Numbered from the stretch's first letter, positions 8,349-16,765 are shown. The stretch: DNA of 64,000 nt from Lachnospiraceae bacterium (GCA_017615545.1 JAFZZY010000020.1:1-64000), one strand, 5' to 3'. Notes: generated from the letters alone by a model not told the origin. A program made the numbers and translations.

Positions 8349-9371
8349 ATGGTTTCTAAGGAGATACAGAGTATAGTTCGACTCTTCTTTGATGAGGAAC
8401 CGGTTTCTGCGAAGGTGGTCGATTCGAGTATCGGAGATGAGGATTTCCGGAATGCGATCATCATTGAGACAAAGGAAGGAAACCGATACGTCATCAAGAT
8501 CGCGGCGAATGACTACACAGACGCCGGGAGGATCCGCGTTTGGAAGCGGACGATCGAAGAGTATCGCGCGCTCGGGTATTATTGCCCGAGGATCTACAAC
8601 GATAAAAGCGGAGGCTTTCCGACCATCACCTACGAAGGGCGAGAATGTGTTGCTTACGCGGAGGATTATTCGAAGCATAGGGTGTTTGAAGAGCGGGCGG
8701 CTGTGGATGAAAATGGCCGGAACGCGGACAGCACAGCATTTTTTGAGGACATCTGGTCCATGACCGCGAAGATCGCGGCGAAGAGGTTTGCATATGCGGA
8801 TTTTCCGTCGGGCTACTGTCTGTTCGAGAAGTTCTGCCCGAGCTACGAGACTGATGAGGTTTTGGAAAATGCGCAGCACTGGAAGACTGTTGCGGACGGA
8901 CTTCCCGAGGAATTTGCCGCACAGACGGAGCGCATCTGGAAGCTGTGGAACGACAACCGTGAGGCGCTGCGCGAACCATATTTCAAACTGCCGGTGTCCG
9001 TGTTTCAGGCGGACCTGAACAGCACCAATCTTCTGGTGGACGATGACGGGAAGTTCGTCGGCGTGCTCGATTTTAACCTCTGCGGGCACGATGTGTTCTT
9101 GAATTACCTGATGCGAGAGAATTTCGGCTCGTTTGAAAGGGAGGTTGCGGACATTCGGCGCGCGCTTAAGATCGCAAGCCGGTATTATACATTTTCCGAG
9201 GAGGAAAAAGCGATCGCGCTTCCGCTGTTCCGATGCCTGAAACCCTTGTGGTACATACGGGTCACGGAGCTTGAGGAGGCAGGGCAGGATCGCGAGGCCA
9301 TTAAACGATGCCTCGACCGGACGGAGCATTACCTGACGGCAGACATCGATTTCCGAAGTTACATGGAGTAA
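8349..9371 (+). CDS. Phosphotransferase family protein (APH-like fold, degenerate Brenner motif)
   Basis: 340 residues. The C-terminal lobe holds QADLNSTNLLV (D222, N227) and GVLDFNLCG (D241), matching the catalytic Asp/Asn and metal-binding Asp of aminoglycoside phosphotransferase-fold kinases. The usual HGD is replaced by QAD here. The N-lobe RYVIKIA supplies the ATP Lys (K50). It is longer than APH(3') and close in outline to the homoserine kinase/choline kinase-like members, so the substrate is open. It has its own promoter and leader. Its 3' end is followed after 11 bases by the HAD gene. Confidence 0.75.
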   Translation: MVSKEIQSIVRLFFDEEPVSAKVVDSSIGDEDFRNAIIIETKEGNRYVIKIAANDYTDAGRIRVWKRTIEEYRALGYYCPRIYNDKSGGFPTITYEGRECVAYAEDYSKHRVFEERAAVDENGRNADSTAFFEDIWSMTAKIAAKRFAYADFPSGYCLFEKFCPSYETDEVLENAQHWKTVADGLPEEFAAQTERIWKLWNDNREALREPYFKLPVSVFQADLNSTNLLVDDDGKFVGVLDFNLCGHDVFLNYLMRENFGSFEREVADIRRALKIASRYYTFSEEEKAIALPLFRCLKPLWYIRVTELEEAGQDREAIKRCLDRTEHYLTADIDFRSYME

Positions 9372-9382
9372 GAGGTTCAGAC

Positions 9383-10021
9383 ATGGTAAAAGCAGTTGTA
9401 TTTGATCTGGGCGGCACGCTGATGGAATATAAGGGTATGCCGCTGAATTGGGAAGAATACTATTACCGCGGGATACAAAATGTAGACCGGAGCAATGATC
9501 TGAACCTGAGCGAGGAGGCGGTCCTGGAGGCTGTCCGGGTGCTTAAGGCATACAATCCGCGAAACAGCGGAAGGCAGGAAGAGATCGCCCCGGAGGTCAT
9601 TTTCAAGGATGCGACGGTCGGGTGGAAAGCCCGTCCGGAGATCGGAAAGATCATCGAAGACTTCTTTTCGGGGATGTCCCTAGAGGCGCTGGTTTTCGAT
9701 TATTCGGAGAAGATCCTCCGAAAAAGCAAGGACGAAGGACTCTTCGTGGCGTGTCTCACCGACTTGCCGAACGGCATGCCGGATGCTTTCTTTCGCAAGT
9801 CGATCACGACGATCGAACCGCTGCTGGACCGGTATGTTTCGTCCCAGATCTGCGGCGTTCGAAAGCCAAATAAAAAGGGCTTGGAGTACATTGCCCACGA
9901 ATTCGGGATCGACGTTTCCGAGATACTGTTTGTCGGTGATGAGAAGAAGGACGAAGAGACCGCGAAAAACGCCGGGTGTAGCTTTGAATATATTGGCGAG
10001 TTTTTGAAGAAGAATGCCTAA
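9383..10021 (+). CDS. HAD-family hydrolase
   Basis: 212 residues from ATG 9383, giving MVKAVVFDLGGTL with the DxGGT nucleophile motif (D8). Upstream in-frame ATG 9308 lies inside the previous gene. Motif III/IV is GVRKPNKKGLEY followed by FVGDEKKDEETAKNAG, where the Asp pair binds Mg2+. It is a phosphatase or phosphotransferase of the HAD superfamily acting on an unknown small substrate. The stop codon TAA (10019-10021) lies inside the left arm of the first palindrome of repeat array 1. Confidence 0.85.
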   Translation: MVKAVVFDLGGTLMEYKGMPLNWEEYYYRGIQNVDRSNDLNLSEEAVLEAVRVLKAYNPRNSGRQEEIAPEVIFKDATVGWKARPEIGKIIEDFFSGMSLEALVFDYSEKILRKSKDEGLFVACLTDLPNGMPDAFFRKSITTIEPLLDRYVSSQICGVRKPNKKGLEYIAHEFGIDVSEILFVGDEKKDEETAKNAGCSFEYIGEFLKKNA

Positions 10022-10347
10022 GACTTCTCAAAAAGCATGATTTAGGCATAAAGTCGCAAGGAGTTACGTGGCCGAACGAGAGGGAAAATGACTAAAGCTT
10101 CTCAAGAATCTCGATTTAGGCATATAATAGAGTAGAACTGCGTGGCCGAACGAGAAGGAAACATGACTAAAACTTTTAAAGAACCTTAATTTAGGCATAA
10201 AATGGTGTAGAGTTATGAGTCTGAATGAGAGGAAAACAGGCCTAAAGAAACTCATGAGCCTCGATTTAGGCATAAAGTCGCAATGATGTCGTAGCTTGAT
10301 TAAAGAGAACAGTGCCTAAAGCGAAGAGATACGGTCGATTTAGGTAT
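10014..10347. repeat. Repeat array 1: five 36-bp palindromes on a 74-75 bp period
   Basis: Five copies of ATGNCTAAA-N18-TTTAGGCAT, each spanning exactly 36 bases: 10014-10049, 10088-10123, 10163-10198, 10238-10273 and 10312-10347 (small arm mismatches in the first, fourth and fifth). Start-to-start steps are 74, 75, 75 and 74. The linkers are also related (a GAACGAGAGGGAAAA-like stretch). The array fills the gap between the HAD gene and the DinB-like gene. On the minus strand the period is close to 25 codons and gives short repeating peptides beginning MPKS, but without ribosome binding sites, so I do not call genes there. Confidence 0.85.
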
Positions 10348-10397
10348 AAATCGCCATGAAACTCCCATGTGAAAAAAGAAAGACAGGTGAACATAAG

Positions 10398-10922
10398 ATG
10401 AATGAACTTTGTAAGATCATAAAGGAGACGGTGAAACCGAATTTCCTGAATATAAGAACGTCGATCCAGACGTATGACCGGGAGGCTTTGTTCTACGGGG
10501 CGCCGTGTTGGCGTTGGGTGTACCATGCGCTGCATTCAGCGGACAAATGGTTCATCAATCCGTTCGTGTATGAGGAGCCGGCCTTCCATGTGGAGGGACT
10601 TGACGATCCGGAGAAGCCCTGCGATGTGGTGCTGACCGACGAGATGTTGCTCGAGTATCTGGATCAGATCGAGAAGAAAACGATGGATTATCTGGACGAA
10701 CTGACCGATGAAATGTTGTATGAGAAGCCGGAGAATAGCCGGTATACCCGGATGGAGTTGATCTTGCGGCAGTTCCGCCACATTTCTTTCCATACAGGAC
10801 TGCTGAACGGGCAGACGGCTCTGGCCACCGGAGAGTTTCCGATGTGGGTTTCCGAAACGGAGAAATACGTCGACGACGGCATCTTCTTCGGACGATACCG
10901 AAAAGGAAAAGTTCAAACGTGA
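10398..10922 (+). CDS. DinB-like four-helix protein
   Basis: 174 residues from ATG 10398, chosen for AGGTGA 7 bases upstream; an in-frame ATG at 10356 lies against the end of repeat array 1 without such a site. It resembles the DinB/YfiT-like putative metalloenzyme fold: a helix with WRWVYHALHSADKW (H43, H46) and a later RQFRHISFHTG (H128, H132, an HxxxH pair) that could complete a metal site. Family members are often thiol-dependent or stress-related; a specific activity cannot be given. It is the first gene of the block lying between the two repeat arrays. Confidence 0.65.
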   Translation: MNELCKIIKETVKPNFLNIRTSIQTYDREALFYGAPCWRWVYHALHSADKWFINPFVYEEPAFHVEGLDDPEKPCDVVLTDEMLLEYLDQIEKKTMDYLDELTDEMLYEKPENSRYTRMELILRQFRHISFHTGLLNGQTALATGEFPMWVSETEKYVDDGIFFGRYRKGKVQT

Positions 10923-10940
10923 TGAAGAGGAGAAACGATC

Positions 10941-11543
10941 ATGGCAGATTTGATCGTGGTTTGCGGGCCGCAGGCGGTCGGAAAGATGGTCGTCGCCGAG
11001 AGCCTGCGGGATAAATTGAAATTCAACATGATGATGAATCATGACAGCATAGAGGTGTCCGACAGGATCTTCGGGTTCGCGACCCCGGCGCAGAAGGAGT
11101 TCAACGCCTTCTTTCGGGAGAAAGCATTTGAACTGGCGGTCAAACATGATGTGGATCTTGTGTTCACCTATGTTTGCGCGTTCGAGATGCAGTCGGAGCG
11201 CGACTACCTGCAGAGCCTTCACGATCTCTTCGTGAACAGCGGCGGACATTTCTATTTCGTGGAGCTGCGTGCCGATCTTGAAACCAGGATCGCGCGGAAT
11301 GAGACGCCCTACCGGATGGAGCGAAAGGCTTCAAAGAAGGACGTGGAATGGAGCAGGGGCGATCTTCTGCGGGTCGCGCAAAATCATAAACTGAATACAG
11401 ACGAGGGCGAGGTCTGGTTTGAACATCACCTGAAGATCGACAACACAAACCTTACGCCCGACCAGGTCGCGGACAGGGTCATAGAGGCATTTTCCCTGGT
11501 CGCAAACGAAAAGGACGAGAAGGAATATCGGTTCGGAGTTTAG
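10941..11543 (+). CDS. P-loop NTPase/kinase-like protein with unusual Walker A
   Basis: 200 residues. The start MADLIVVCGPQAVGKM holds a Walker A-like loop (G9-K15), but the residue after the Lys is Met16 where Ser or Thr normally binds Mg2+. The rest is like small shikimate-kinase/Zeta-like kinases, with a lid-type Arg-rich segment (RNETPYRMERKASKK). Substrate unknown, and the missing Ser/Thr may mean weak or no catalysis. It follows the DinB-like gene by 18 bases and precedes the TrmO-like gene by 10. Confidence 0.6.
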   Translation: MADLIVVCGPQAVGKMVVAESLRDKLKFNMMMNHDSIEVSDRIFGFATPAQKEFNAFFREKAFELAVKHDVDLVFTYVCAFEMQSERDYLQSLHDLFVNSGGHFYFVELRADLETRIARNETPYRMERKASKKDVEWSRGDLLRVAQNHKLNTDEGEVWFEHHLKIDNTNLTPDQVADRVIEAFSLVANEKDEKEYRFGV

Positions 11544-11553
11544 GAGGGGTAGT

Positions 11554-12006
11554 ATGGAAATCGTAATGAGACCGATCGGATATGTTCGTAATGAGGTAAC
11601 GCAGAGAAAGGACGTTTCATGGGGAAATGATGTGTCTTCCATCGTTTTGGAGGAGCCTTACGTCTCCGGCTTAAAGGGACTGGAGGATTTCTCGCATGTC
11701 ACGATCCTGTACTATTTGGATAAGGCGAACTACGTCAGAGAGAAACATTTGCAGCGCAGGCCGCAGAACCGCGAGGACATGCCGCTGGTGGGGATATTTT
11801 CCCAGAGGGGAAAAGACAGGCCGAACCAGATCGGGATGACCTCGGTTGAGATCGTTTCGGTCTCGGACGACGTGCTGGTCGTGAAAGGGCTGGACGCCGT
11901 GGACGGCACGCCGGTGCTCGATATCAAGCCATATTATCCCGTGTACGACAACAAGGACGCGCGGGTTCCCGAATGGGTCGAGCGCTTGATGGAGCATTAT
12001 TTCTAG
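11554..12006 (+). CDS. trmO: TrmO-type tRNA (N6-threonylcarbamoyladenosine37-N6)-methyltransferase (TsaA/UPF0066)
   Basis: 150 residues with the TsaA domain throughout: MRPIGYVRNE at the start, FSHVTILYYLD in the middle, the RPNQIGMTSVEIV segment and the hallmark DGTPVLDIKPYYP. Characterised TrmO methylates t6A37 of tRNA-Thr using S-adenosylmethionine. This copy has only the single domain and lies in an accessory run, not with translation genes, so a divergent role cannot be ruled out. Confidence 0.8.
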   Translation: MEIVMRPIGYVRNEVTQRKDVSWGNDVSSIVLEEPYVSGLKGLEDFSHVTILYYLDKANYVREKHLQRRPQNREDMPLVGIFSQRGKDRPNQIGMTSVEIVSVSDDVLVVKGLDAVDGTPVLDIKPYYPVYDNKDARVPEWVERLMEHYF

Positions 12007-12035
12007 AAAATCGAAAGAGGCATTGAAGAAAGAAT

Positions 12036-12485
12036 ATGGAGAAACAAGATATAGCAGTGCAGTATTTTGCCGAAGGGATGCATTGCTCGCAGGCAGTCCT
12101 TTCGGCATATGCAAAGGAGTGCGGGATCACCGAAGAGATGGCGATGCGGCTCGGCTCGTGTTTCGGAAGTGGCATGCGCAAGGGCGAGGTCTGCGGGGCA
12201 TGCACGGGCGCGCTGATGGTGCTGGGACTGCTGTTCGGAGAAAAACGCACGGGCGATCCGGAGACTCGCAAAAGATCCAACAGGATCAATGAAATGATGA
12301 TGGAGCGGTTTGCGGAGGCAAACGGAACGTACATCTGTAACGATCTGCTGGGGTATGACATTTCCACTCCGGAAGGAGCGCAGGAAGCTAGAGCGAAGGG
12401 GCTCTTTAAAGAGTTCTGTCCCAAGATGGTCGCAAGTGCAGTTGAGGTCCTGGAAAAGATGATCGAAGAGTTACAGGAATCGTAG
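12036..12485 (+). CDS. C_GCAxxG_C_C family protein
   Basis: 149 residues. The family signature is seen in order: HCSQAVLSAYAKECG, SCFGSGMRKGEVCGACTGALMVLG (the C-GCAxxG core) and late Cys residues (YICNDLL and FKEFCPKM). This family of small redox-type proteins is common in anaerobes, is probably metal- or disulfide-binding, and has no firmly known function. RBS GAAAGA is weak. It lies 29 bases after trmO. Confidence 0.82.
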   Translation: MEKQDIAVQYFAEGMHCSQAVLSAYAKECGITEEMAMRLGSCFGSGMRKGEVCGACTGALMVLGLLFGEKRTGDPETRKRSNRINEMMMERFAEANGTYICNDLLGYDISTPEGAQEARAKGLFKEFCPKMVASAVEVLEKMIEELQES

Positions 12486-12509
12486 ACAAAAACAATGAAG
12501 GAAATAAAT

Positions 12510-12920
12510 ATGCAGATTCGTAAGTGTACACTTCAGGATATTCACCGCTTAGCGGAGATGAACAAATGCCTGATCGAGGACGAAAGAAGTAGCAATCCGA
12601 TGAATTTGGAGCAGCTCACCGACCGAATGAGGATGTTCCTGGAAACCGAATATGACGCGTATCTTTTTGTAGAAGACGACGCGACTGTCGGATATGCGCT
12701 GGTCAGACGAACCGTGTCGCCTTTGTATCTTCGTCAGTTTTATATTGTCCGAGAGTTTCGCCGCCGCCATTACGGGCAGGAGGCTTTTCGCGCGTTGCTG
12801 GAGCACCTCCGGACGGATACAATCGACATCGAGGTGCTCCCGTGGAACGAGAGAGGGCTCAAGTTTTGGAGAAGCCTGGGCTTTACGGAAACATGCATAG
12901 CTATGCGGCTTACGAAGTAA
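12510..12920 (+). CDS. GNAT-family N-acetyltransferase
   Basis: 136 residues from ATG 12510, preferred because AAGGAAA lies 6-8 bases upstream; an in-frame ATG at 12495 has no such site. Start MQIRKCTLQDIHRLAEMNK, central LRQFYIVREFRRRHYGQEAFRALL (acetyl-CoA loop RRRHYG), and a late LKFWRSLGFTE strand-helix. Substrate unknown. It is the first of two adjacent acetyltransferase genes that are different in sequence rather than duplicates. Confidence 0.83.
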   Translation: MQIRKCTLQDIHRLAEMNKCLIEDERSSNPMNLEQLTDRMRMFLETEYDAYLFVEDDATVGYALVRRTVSPLYLRQFYIVREFRRRHYGQEAFRALLEHLRTDTIDIEVLPWNERGLKFWRSLGFTETCIAMRLTK

Positions 12921-12949
12921 GAAAGCAGTTATTATAGAGAGGGATCGGT

Positions 12950-13420
12950 ATGGATATGATAAGATTAAAGGCAGCGACACGAGAGGACATGGAGAACATA
13001 TGGAAAATGCAGATCGAGGCGTTCTCGGGTCTGCTGGAGAAGTATCAGGACTATGATATGAGCCCGGCAGCCGAGAGTTTTGAGAAGGTATTGGCCAGAT
13101 TTGAACAGCCGTGGACTACGTATTATTACATCGTTGCCGGGGACGAAAACGTCGGAGCGATCCGGATCGTCGATAAGAAAGACGGAAGCAGAAAACGTAT
13201 CTCCCCCTTATGGATCATGCCGGAACACCGGAACCAGGGTTATGCTCAGGCCGCCATTTTAGCGGCCGAGCAGATCCACGGTCCGGAGCATTGGTGTTTA
13301 GACACCATTTTGCAGGAAGAGGGGAACTTGCATTTATACGAGAAGATGGGGTATAATCGAACCGGAGAGATCGAAAAGATCAATGACAGGATGGATATAG
13401 TTTTTTACGAAAAAGATTGA
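12950..13420 (+). CDS. GNAT-family N-acetyltransferase
   Basis: 156 residues. MDMIRLKAATREDMENIWKM at the start and the acetyl-CoA loop HRNQGYAQAAI, preceded by the ISPLWIMPE strand, identify a GNAT enzyme. The end ...HLYEKMGYNRTGEIEKINDRMDIVFYEKD is the usual strand after the loop. It is followed by the DUF3137 gene after 13 bases. Substrate unknown. Confidence 0.83.
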   Translation: MDMIRLKAATREDMENIWKMQIEAFSGLLEKYQDYDMSPAAESFEKVLARFEQPWTTYYYIVAGDENVGAIRIVDKKDGSRKRISPLWIMPEHRNQGYAQAAILAAEQIHGPEHWCLDTILQEEGNLHLYEKMGYNRTGEIEKINDRMDIVFYEKD

Positions 13421-13433
13421 CCGAGGGATCGCT

Positions 13434-14285
13434 ATGGACGAGATGTATTACGGAACCCGAAATTCTAACGAAGCGATGATCAAGTTGCAGGAAAAGAGAA
13501 ACGCGGCCGGCAAAACGATGCTGTTTATTTTGTTTGGCGCCCTTCTTATTTTGATCCCGCCGATCGGACTGATCATGATCTTTTACGGGTGCTCGAGGAT
13601 GAATAAACTCAGGGCAGAGATGCGGGCGCTGTATAAGGACGCGTTCGTTCGGGAGCCGCTGGAAAACAATTTTGAAAATGTGCTTTATGAACCGAACGGC
13701 GGATATTCCTATGATGTGATCGAGAGTTTTCGCATCTGTGAAATGGGAAACCGCCACTGGTCAGAGGATTTTGTCAATGCGACTTATGCGGGTGTGAATT
13801 TCCAGATCGCGGAAGTCAACGTGAGAGAAGTGGATGAACGGGATGACCATACATCTTCAACGACCTATTTCGAAGGCAGGATGATGGTGTTTTATTTCCC
13901 GAATAAACTGGTCAATTCCGTGTCTGTCTTCAGCCGGAAGTTTAAACATAGGGCGCTGAGCCGCAGGGAAGAAAAAGACACGAAGGTCGAACTCGAGTCG
14001 GCGAGATTTAACAAAGAGTTTGACGTGTATTCGCCCTATGAGCACGATGCTTTTTATCTGCTCACACCACATTTTATGGAACGTTTGGAGTTTCTGGGAA
14101 GCAAATACGAGAGCATTGCCATGACCGTGTACGGGAATCGCGTGGTCCTCGCGTTCAACGAGCCGGGTAAGAATGTATTTGATGCGAACGTTGAGATCGG
14201 CAAGTTGGATATCGAGCAGGAGATGGCGAAGGTGCAGTCGGAGATCGACGACATCAAGATGTTCATTGCTACGATCCTGGGATGA
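13434..14285 (+). CDS. DUF3137-like membrane-associated protein
   Basis: 283 residues. A hydrophobic hairpin or single membrane segment lies at about residues 27-48 (FILFGALLILIPPIGLIMIF), followed by a soluble domain with an FEGRMMVFYFPNK strand, KHRALSRREEKD, FNKEFDVYSPYEHDAFYLLTPHFMERL and YGNRVVLAF. This order matches DUF3137 proteins as I remember them. The function of the family is not known. Its last four bases overlap the first possible start of the next acetyltransferase. Confidence 0.7.
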   Translation: MDEMYYGTRNSNEAMIKLQEKRNAAGKTMLFILFGALLILIPPIGLIMIFYGCSRMNKLRAEMRALYKDAFVREPLENNFENVLYEPNGGYSYDVIESFRICEMGNRHWSEDFVNATYAGVNFQIAEVNVREVDERDDHTSSTTYFEGRMMVFYFPNKLVNSVSVFSRKFKHRALSRREEKDTKVELESARFNKEFDVYSPYEHDAFYLLTPHFMERLEFLGSKYESIAMTVYGNRVVLAFNEPGKNVFDANVEIGKLDIEQEMAKVQSEIDDIKMFIATILG

Positions 14286-14302
14286 GCCGCGGAGGATGCA
14301 TT

Positions 14303-14776
14303 ATGGATAAGCTGGTTTTTGATACAGCGAGGATAAAAGATATTCCGGAATTAGTCCGGCTTCGGATCGCGTACATGATCGATGATTACGGTTCGGTCAG
14401 CGATGCGGATCGCCGGGCGATGGAAGAACAGTTGCCGGGATATTTTGAAAGAAAACTCGGAAGAGAACTGGTTGCTTTTGTGGCCCGGGACGGGGAACAC
14501 CTGGTGGCGACGGTCTACCTGCTGATCATCGAGAAGCCTGCAAATCCGGCGTTTCTGAACGGCCTGGAAGGTGAAGTTCTCAACGTGTTCACCGAGAAGG
14601 AATACCGGGGACGCGGGATCAGCACAAGACTGCTGAATGAGATGATCGCGTATGCGAAAGAGAAACAACTGTGCCGGATCGACTTAAAGGCGACCGACGA
14701 AGGATACAAACTTTACAAGAAACTCGGGTTCGTGGAGATAACACAGAAATACGTCAACATGCGGTTGAAACTGTGA
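14303..14776 (+). CDS. GNAT-family N-acetyltransferase
   Basis: 157 residues from ATG 14303, with GGAGG 7 bases upstream; an ATG at 14282 is in frame but lacks a site. The N-terminal RIKDIPELVRLRIAYM and acetyl-CoA loop KEYRGRGISTRLLNEM are typical, followed by LYKKLGFVE. It resembles the acetyltransferases found next to phosphotransferase genes in Gram-positive chromosomes. The terminator at 14822-14868, itself a copy of the repeat family, ends this gene. Confidence 0.83.
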   Translation: MDKLVFDTARIKDIPELVRLRIAYMIDDYGSVSDADRRAMEEQLPGYFERKLGRELVAFVARDGEHLVATVYLLIIEKPANPAFLNGLEGEVLNVFTEKEYRGRGISTRLLNEMIAYAKEKQLCRIDLKATDEGYKLYKKLGFVEITQKYVNMRLKL

Positions 14777-14821
14777 GGTTTTGAGAGTAGATATGTGCGG
14801 AGCGGAAGGTTTCCGCAGGAA

Positions 14822-14868
14822 TATGCCTAAGGCGAGAATGGATCGACGCCTTAGGCATAATTTTTTTG
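14822..14868 (+). terminator. Rho-independent terminator built from a copy of the 36-bp repeat
   Basis: A perfect 13-bp stem (14822-14834 with 14847-14859) and 12-base loop are followed by ATTTTTTTG. The stem contains ATGCCTAAG and CTTAGGCAT, the arms of the repeat family, extended inward by complementary bases. Confidence 0.85.
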
Positions 14869-15114
14869 AGCCGGACGCATGGCTGAAACTTGTAATTATG
14901 CCTAAAGCAAGCTTTGAGTGAAGGTTTAGGTATGAAACTGTCTGAAAGAAACATCTCGGAAACCGGAAAAAAGGCTTAGTGTTCTTCTTGAAAGTATGAT
15001 ATAATGTCTAGAACAGCGCAAAAATGGTTTCTTAGTCATAAAATGGCTGAGATGGTAGTGAAACGTAAGAGTGAAAAAGTGACTAAAGTGAAGCAGATCC
15101 GGTAGTTTAGATAT
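14823..15114. repeat. Repeat array 2: four more copies of the 36-bp palindrome
   Basis: Copies span 14823-14858, 14898-14933, 15004-15039 and 15079-15114, all exactly 36 bases from outer end to outer end. Steps are 75, 106 and 75, so one linker carries 31 extra bases, and that linker contains a TGATATAAT promoter element. Arms are more diverged than in array 1 (ATGTCTAGA/CTTAGTCAT in the third copy, GTGACTAAA/TTTAGATAT in the fourth). The array fills the 360-base gap before the methyltransferase gene. Confidence 0.8.
14997..15005 (+). promoter_or_regulatory. Extended -10 promoter inside repeat array 2
   Basis: TGATATAAT (hexamer 15000-15005), the same nine bases as at 8253-8261. It lies about 130 bases before the methyltransferase start, so transcripts would carry the last two palindromes in the leader. 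Confidence 0.5.
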
Positions 15115-15137
15115 AAAACGACCGGAAGGAGGGAACT

Positions 15138-15941
15138 ATGCCTGTAATCAAAGGACAAGAATGGACATTCAATACAGTTGCAAAAACCTATGAAAAGATC
15201 CGCCCGGGTTATCCGAAGGAGTTGTATCAGGCAGTGTTTGCATACGCTCCGCTGGACACTTCCAGCAGTGTGGTGGAGGTCGGAATCGGAGGAGGTCAGG
15301 CGACCCCGCCGGTGTTGGAAACTGGCTGTAAGGTGACGGCCGTGGAGTATGGCGATCAACTGGCGCAGCTGTGCCGGGAGAAATTCAAAGACTACCCGGG
15401 TTTTTCCGCGATCACCGGTAAATTCGAGGATGTTGATCTTCCGGATGACACTTACGACCTGATCTATTCGGCGTCCGCGTTTCACTGGGTGCCGGAGGAG
15501 ATCGGCTACACGAAGGTGTTCCGGAAACTGAAGCCGGGGGGCGCATTTGCCAGATTTGCAAATCACCCCTATATAGCGAAGGACGATCCCGAACTGTTTG
15601 ACGAGATCCAACGCGCATACGCCGATTACTATTATCCGTTCTATAAGAAAGAGCCCAAAAAGATCAGCGAGTACACGGAGCAGGAGGCTGCCGATCGGGC
15701 AATGATCGCCGAAAAGTACGGTTTTACGGATACGAAATACATGCTGTTTCACAGAACCCGAATTCTTACGGCGGCGGAATATCGCGCACTGATCAGTACC
15801 TATTCCGATCACATTGTCCTCGAGGAGAGTATAAGGGAGCCGTTCCAGGGTGCGATCGAGGCGGCCATCGAGCGGCACGGCGGGAAGATCTCGATCTTCG
15901 ATACGCTCGACCTGCAACTGGCACGCAAACCCAAGAAATGA
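15138..15941 (+). CDS. Class I SAM-dependent methyltransferase
   Basis: 267 residues. SAM-binding motif I is VVEVGIGGGQATP (from residue 45), followed by the acidic loop VEYGDQL and the motif IV-like YDLIYSASAFHWVPEE of the UbiE/trans-aconitate-like group. The start has GGAAGGAGGG upstream. Substrate unknown. The stop overlaps a possible ATG of the next frame (ATGA at 15938), hinting at coupling. Confidence 0.83.
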   Translation: MPVIKGQEWTFNTVAKTYEKIRPGYPKELYQAVFAYAPLDTSSSVVEVGIGGGQATPPVLETGCKVTAVEYGDQLAQLCREKFKDYPGFSAITGKFEDVDLPDDTYDLIYSASAFHWVPEEIGYTKVFRKLKPGGAFARFANHPYIAKDDPELFDEIQRAYADYYYPFYKKEPKKISEYTEQEAADRAMIAEKYGFTDTKYMLFHRTRILTAAEYRALISTYSDHIVLEESIREPFQGAIEAAIERHGGKISIFDTLDLQLARKPKK

Positions 15942-15988
15942 TCTCGGGAGACACCGAAAATACTACAAGACATGCATCAGGAGAAGCC

Positions 15989-16765
15989 ATGGATTTTTCA
16001 CGAGAAGAAATACTGAAGAAATATATCTCCATCTTCAAGCAGCACGTAGCTTCGTATGAGCCGGACTTTGAGGTTGCGGAGGGTACGACACGTTATGTGA
16101 AGTTCAACGACGCATGGCGGTTTCTGGACCCGTACGATAAGTTTCTGATCTCGCGCCTCACGAACAAAAAGAACACCTATCCGAAGGTGCCTTCGGCGAA
16201 GATTCCGAAGAACGCGGCCCCGGAGAATTACGTCACCCTGCGGTTTGATCCTGCCGGCGAGCTGAAATGGTCGAAGACAGGTTCCGATAACGGCGAAGGA
16301 ACGGTGATCCTATACGTATCGAAGCAACTGTCGATCGGATATTTCGTGCGATCGTCCCAGGGGAAGGTCACTTCTCACAAACTTGCGTTTTTCGAATGGT
16401 ACGAGTACGATGATGCCGGAAGGCTGATCGCTGCAGAAGAATACCGCGGAAAAGGGATCCCCGAGGAGGGTGTCCTCATCAATTGCGAGTATTATGAGTA
16501 TGACGGCGATGTGCTTTCACGCGCCTGGAAGTTTGATAAGTTTGAATCGCACCCGATGCCCATGGTGATGGATCTGGTCCTGCGAATGGTCCCGGACCGC
16601 ATCATGAATCCGGAGCGGTTCGCGTACACGTTCCGCCGCGTTTCGGACGGACTGGATTACACGCTGGAGCAGTTTTACAGGAAGTCTCAGACCATTACCC
16701 ACGAGGGGCATATTCCGGAGGCGGTGCTGGAGCATCTGGCGGCCAATGAGATCCGTCTGGTGTGA
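15989..16765 (+). CDS. Hypothetical protein
   Basis: 258 residues from ATG 15989 (AGGAG 5 bases upstream). The frame is also open back to ATG 15938, which overlaps the methyltransferase stop by 4 bases and would add 17 residues. I do not recognise a family. The protein is soluble with no signal peptide, rich in aromatic and charged residues, with a strand-rich middle (TVILYVSKQLSIGYFV, then WYEYDDAGRLIAAEEYRGKG) that has the look of an immunity/SMI1-like or YD-type beta fold, but I cannot support that assignment. It sits between the methyltransferase and GrpB-family genes. Confidence 0.7.
   Translation: MDFSREEILKKYISIFKQHVASYEPDFEVAEGTTRYVKFNDAWRFLDPYDKFLISRLTNKKNTYPKVPSAKIPKNAAPENYVTLRFDPAGELKWSKTGSDNGEGTVILYVSKQLSIGYFVRSSQGKVTSHKLAFFEWYEYDDAGRLIAAEEYRGKGIPEEGVLINCEYYEYDGDVLSRAWKFDKFESHPMPMVMDLVLRMVPDRIMNPERFAYTFRRVSDGLDYTLEQFYRKSQTITHEGHIPEAVLEHLAANEIRLV

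Noticed and set aside
10014..10347. CRISPR array or tandem coding repeat
   Set aside because: Units are diverged palindromes with variable linkers of related sequence, not identical repeats with unique spacers, and there are no cas genes. The minus-strand repeating peptides lack ribosome binding sites.
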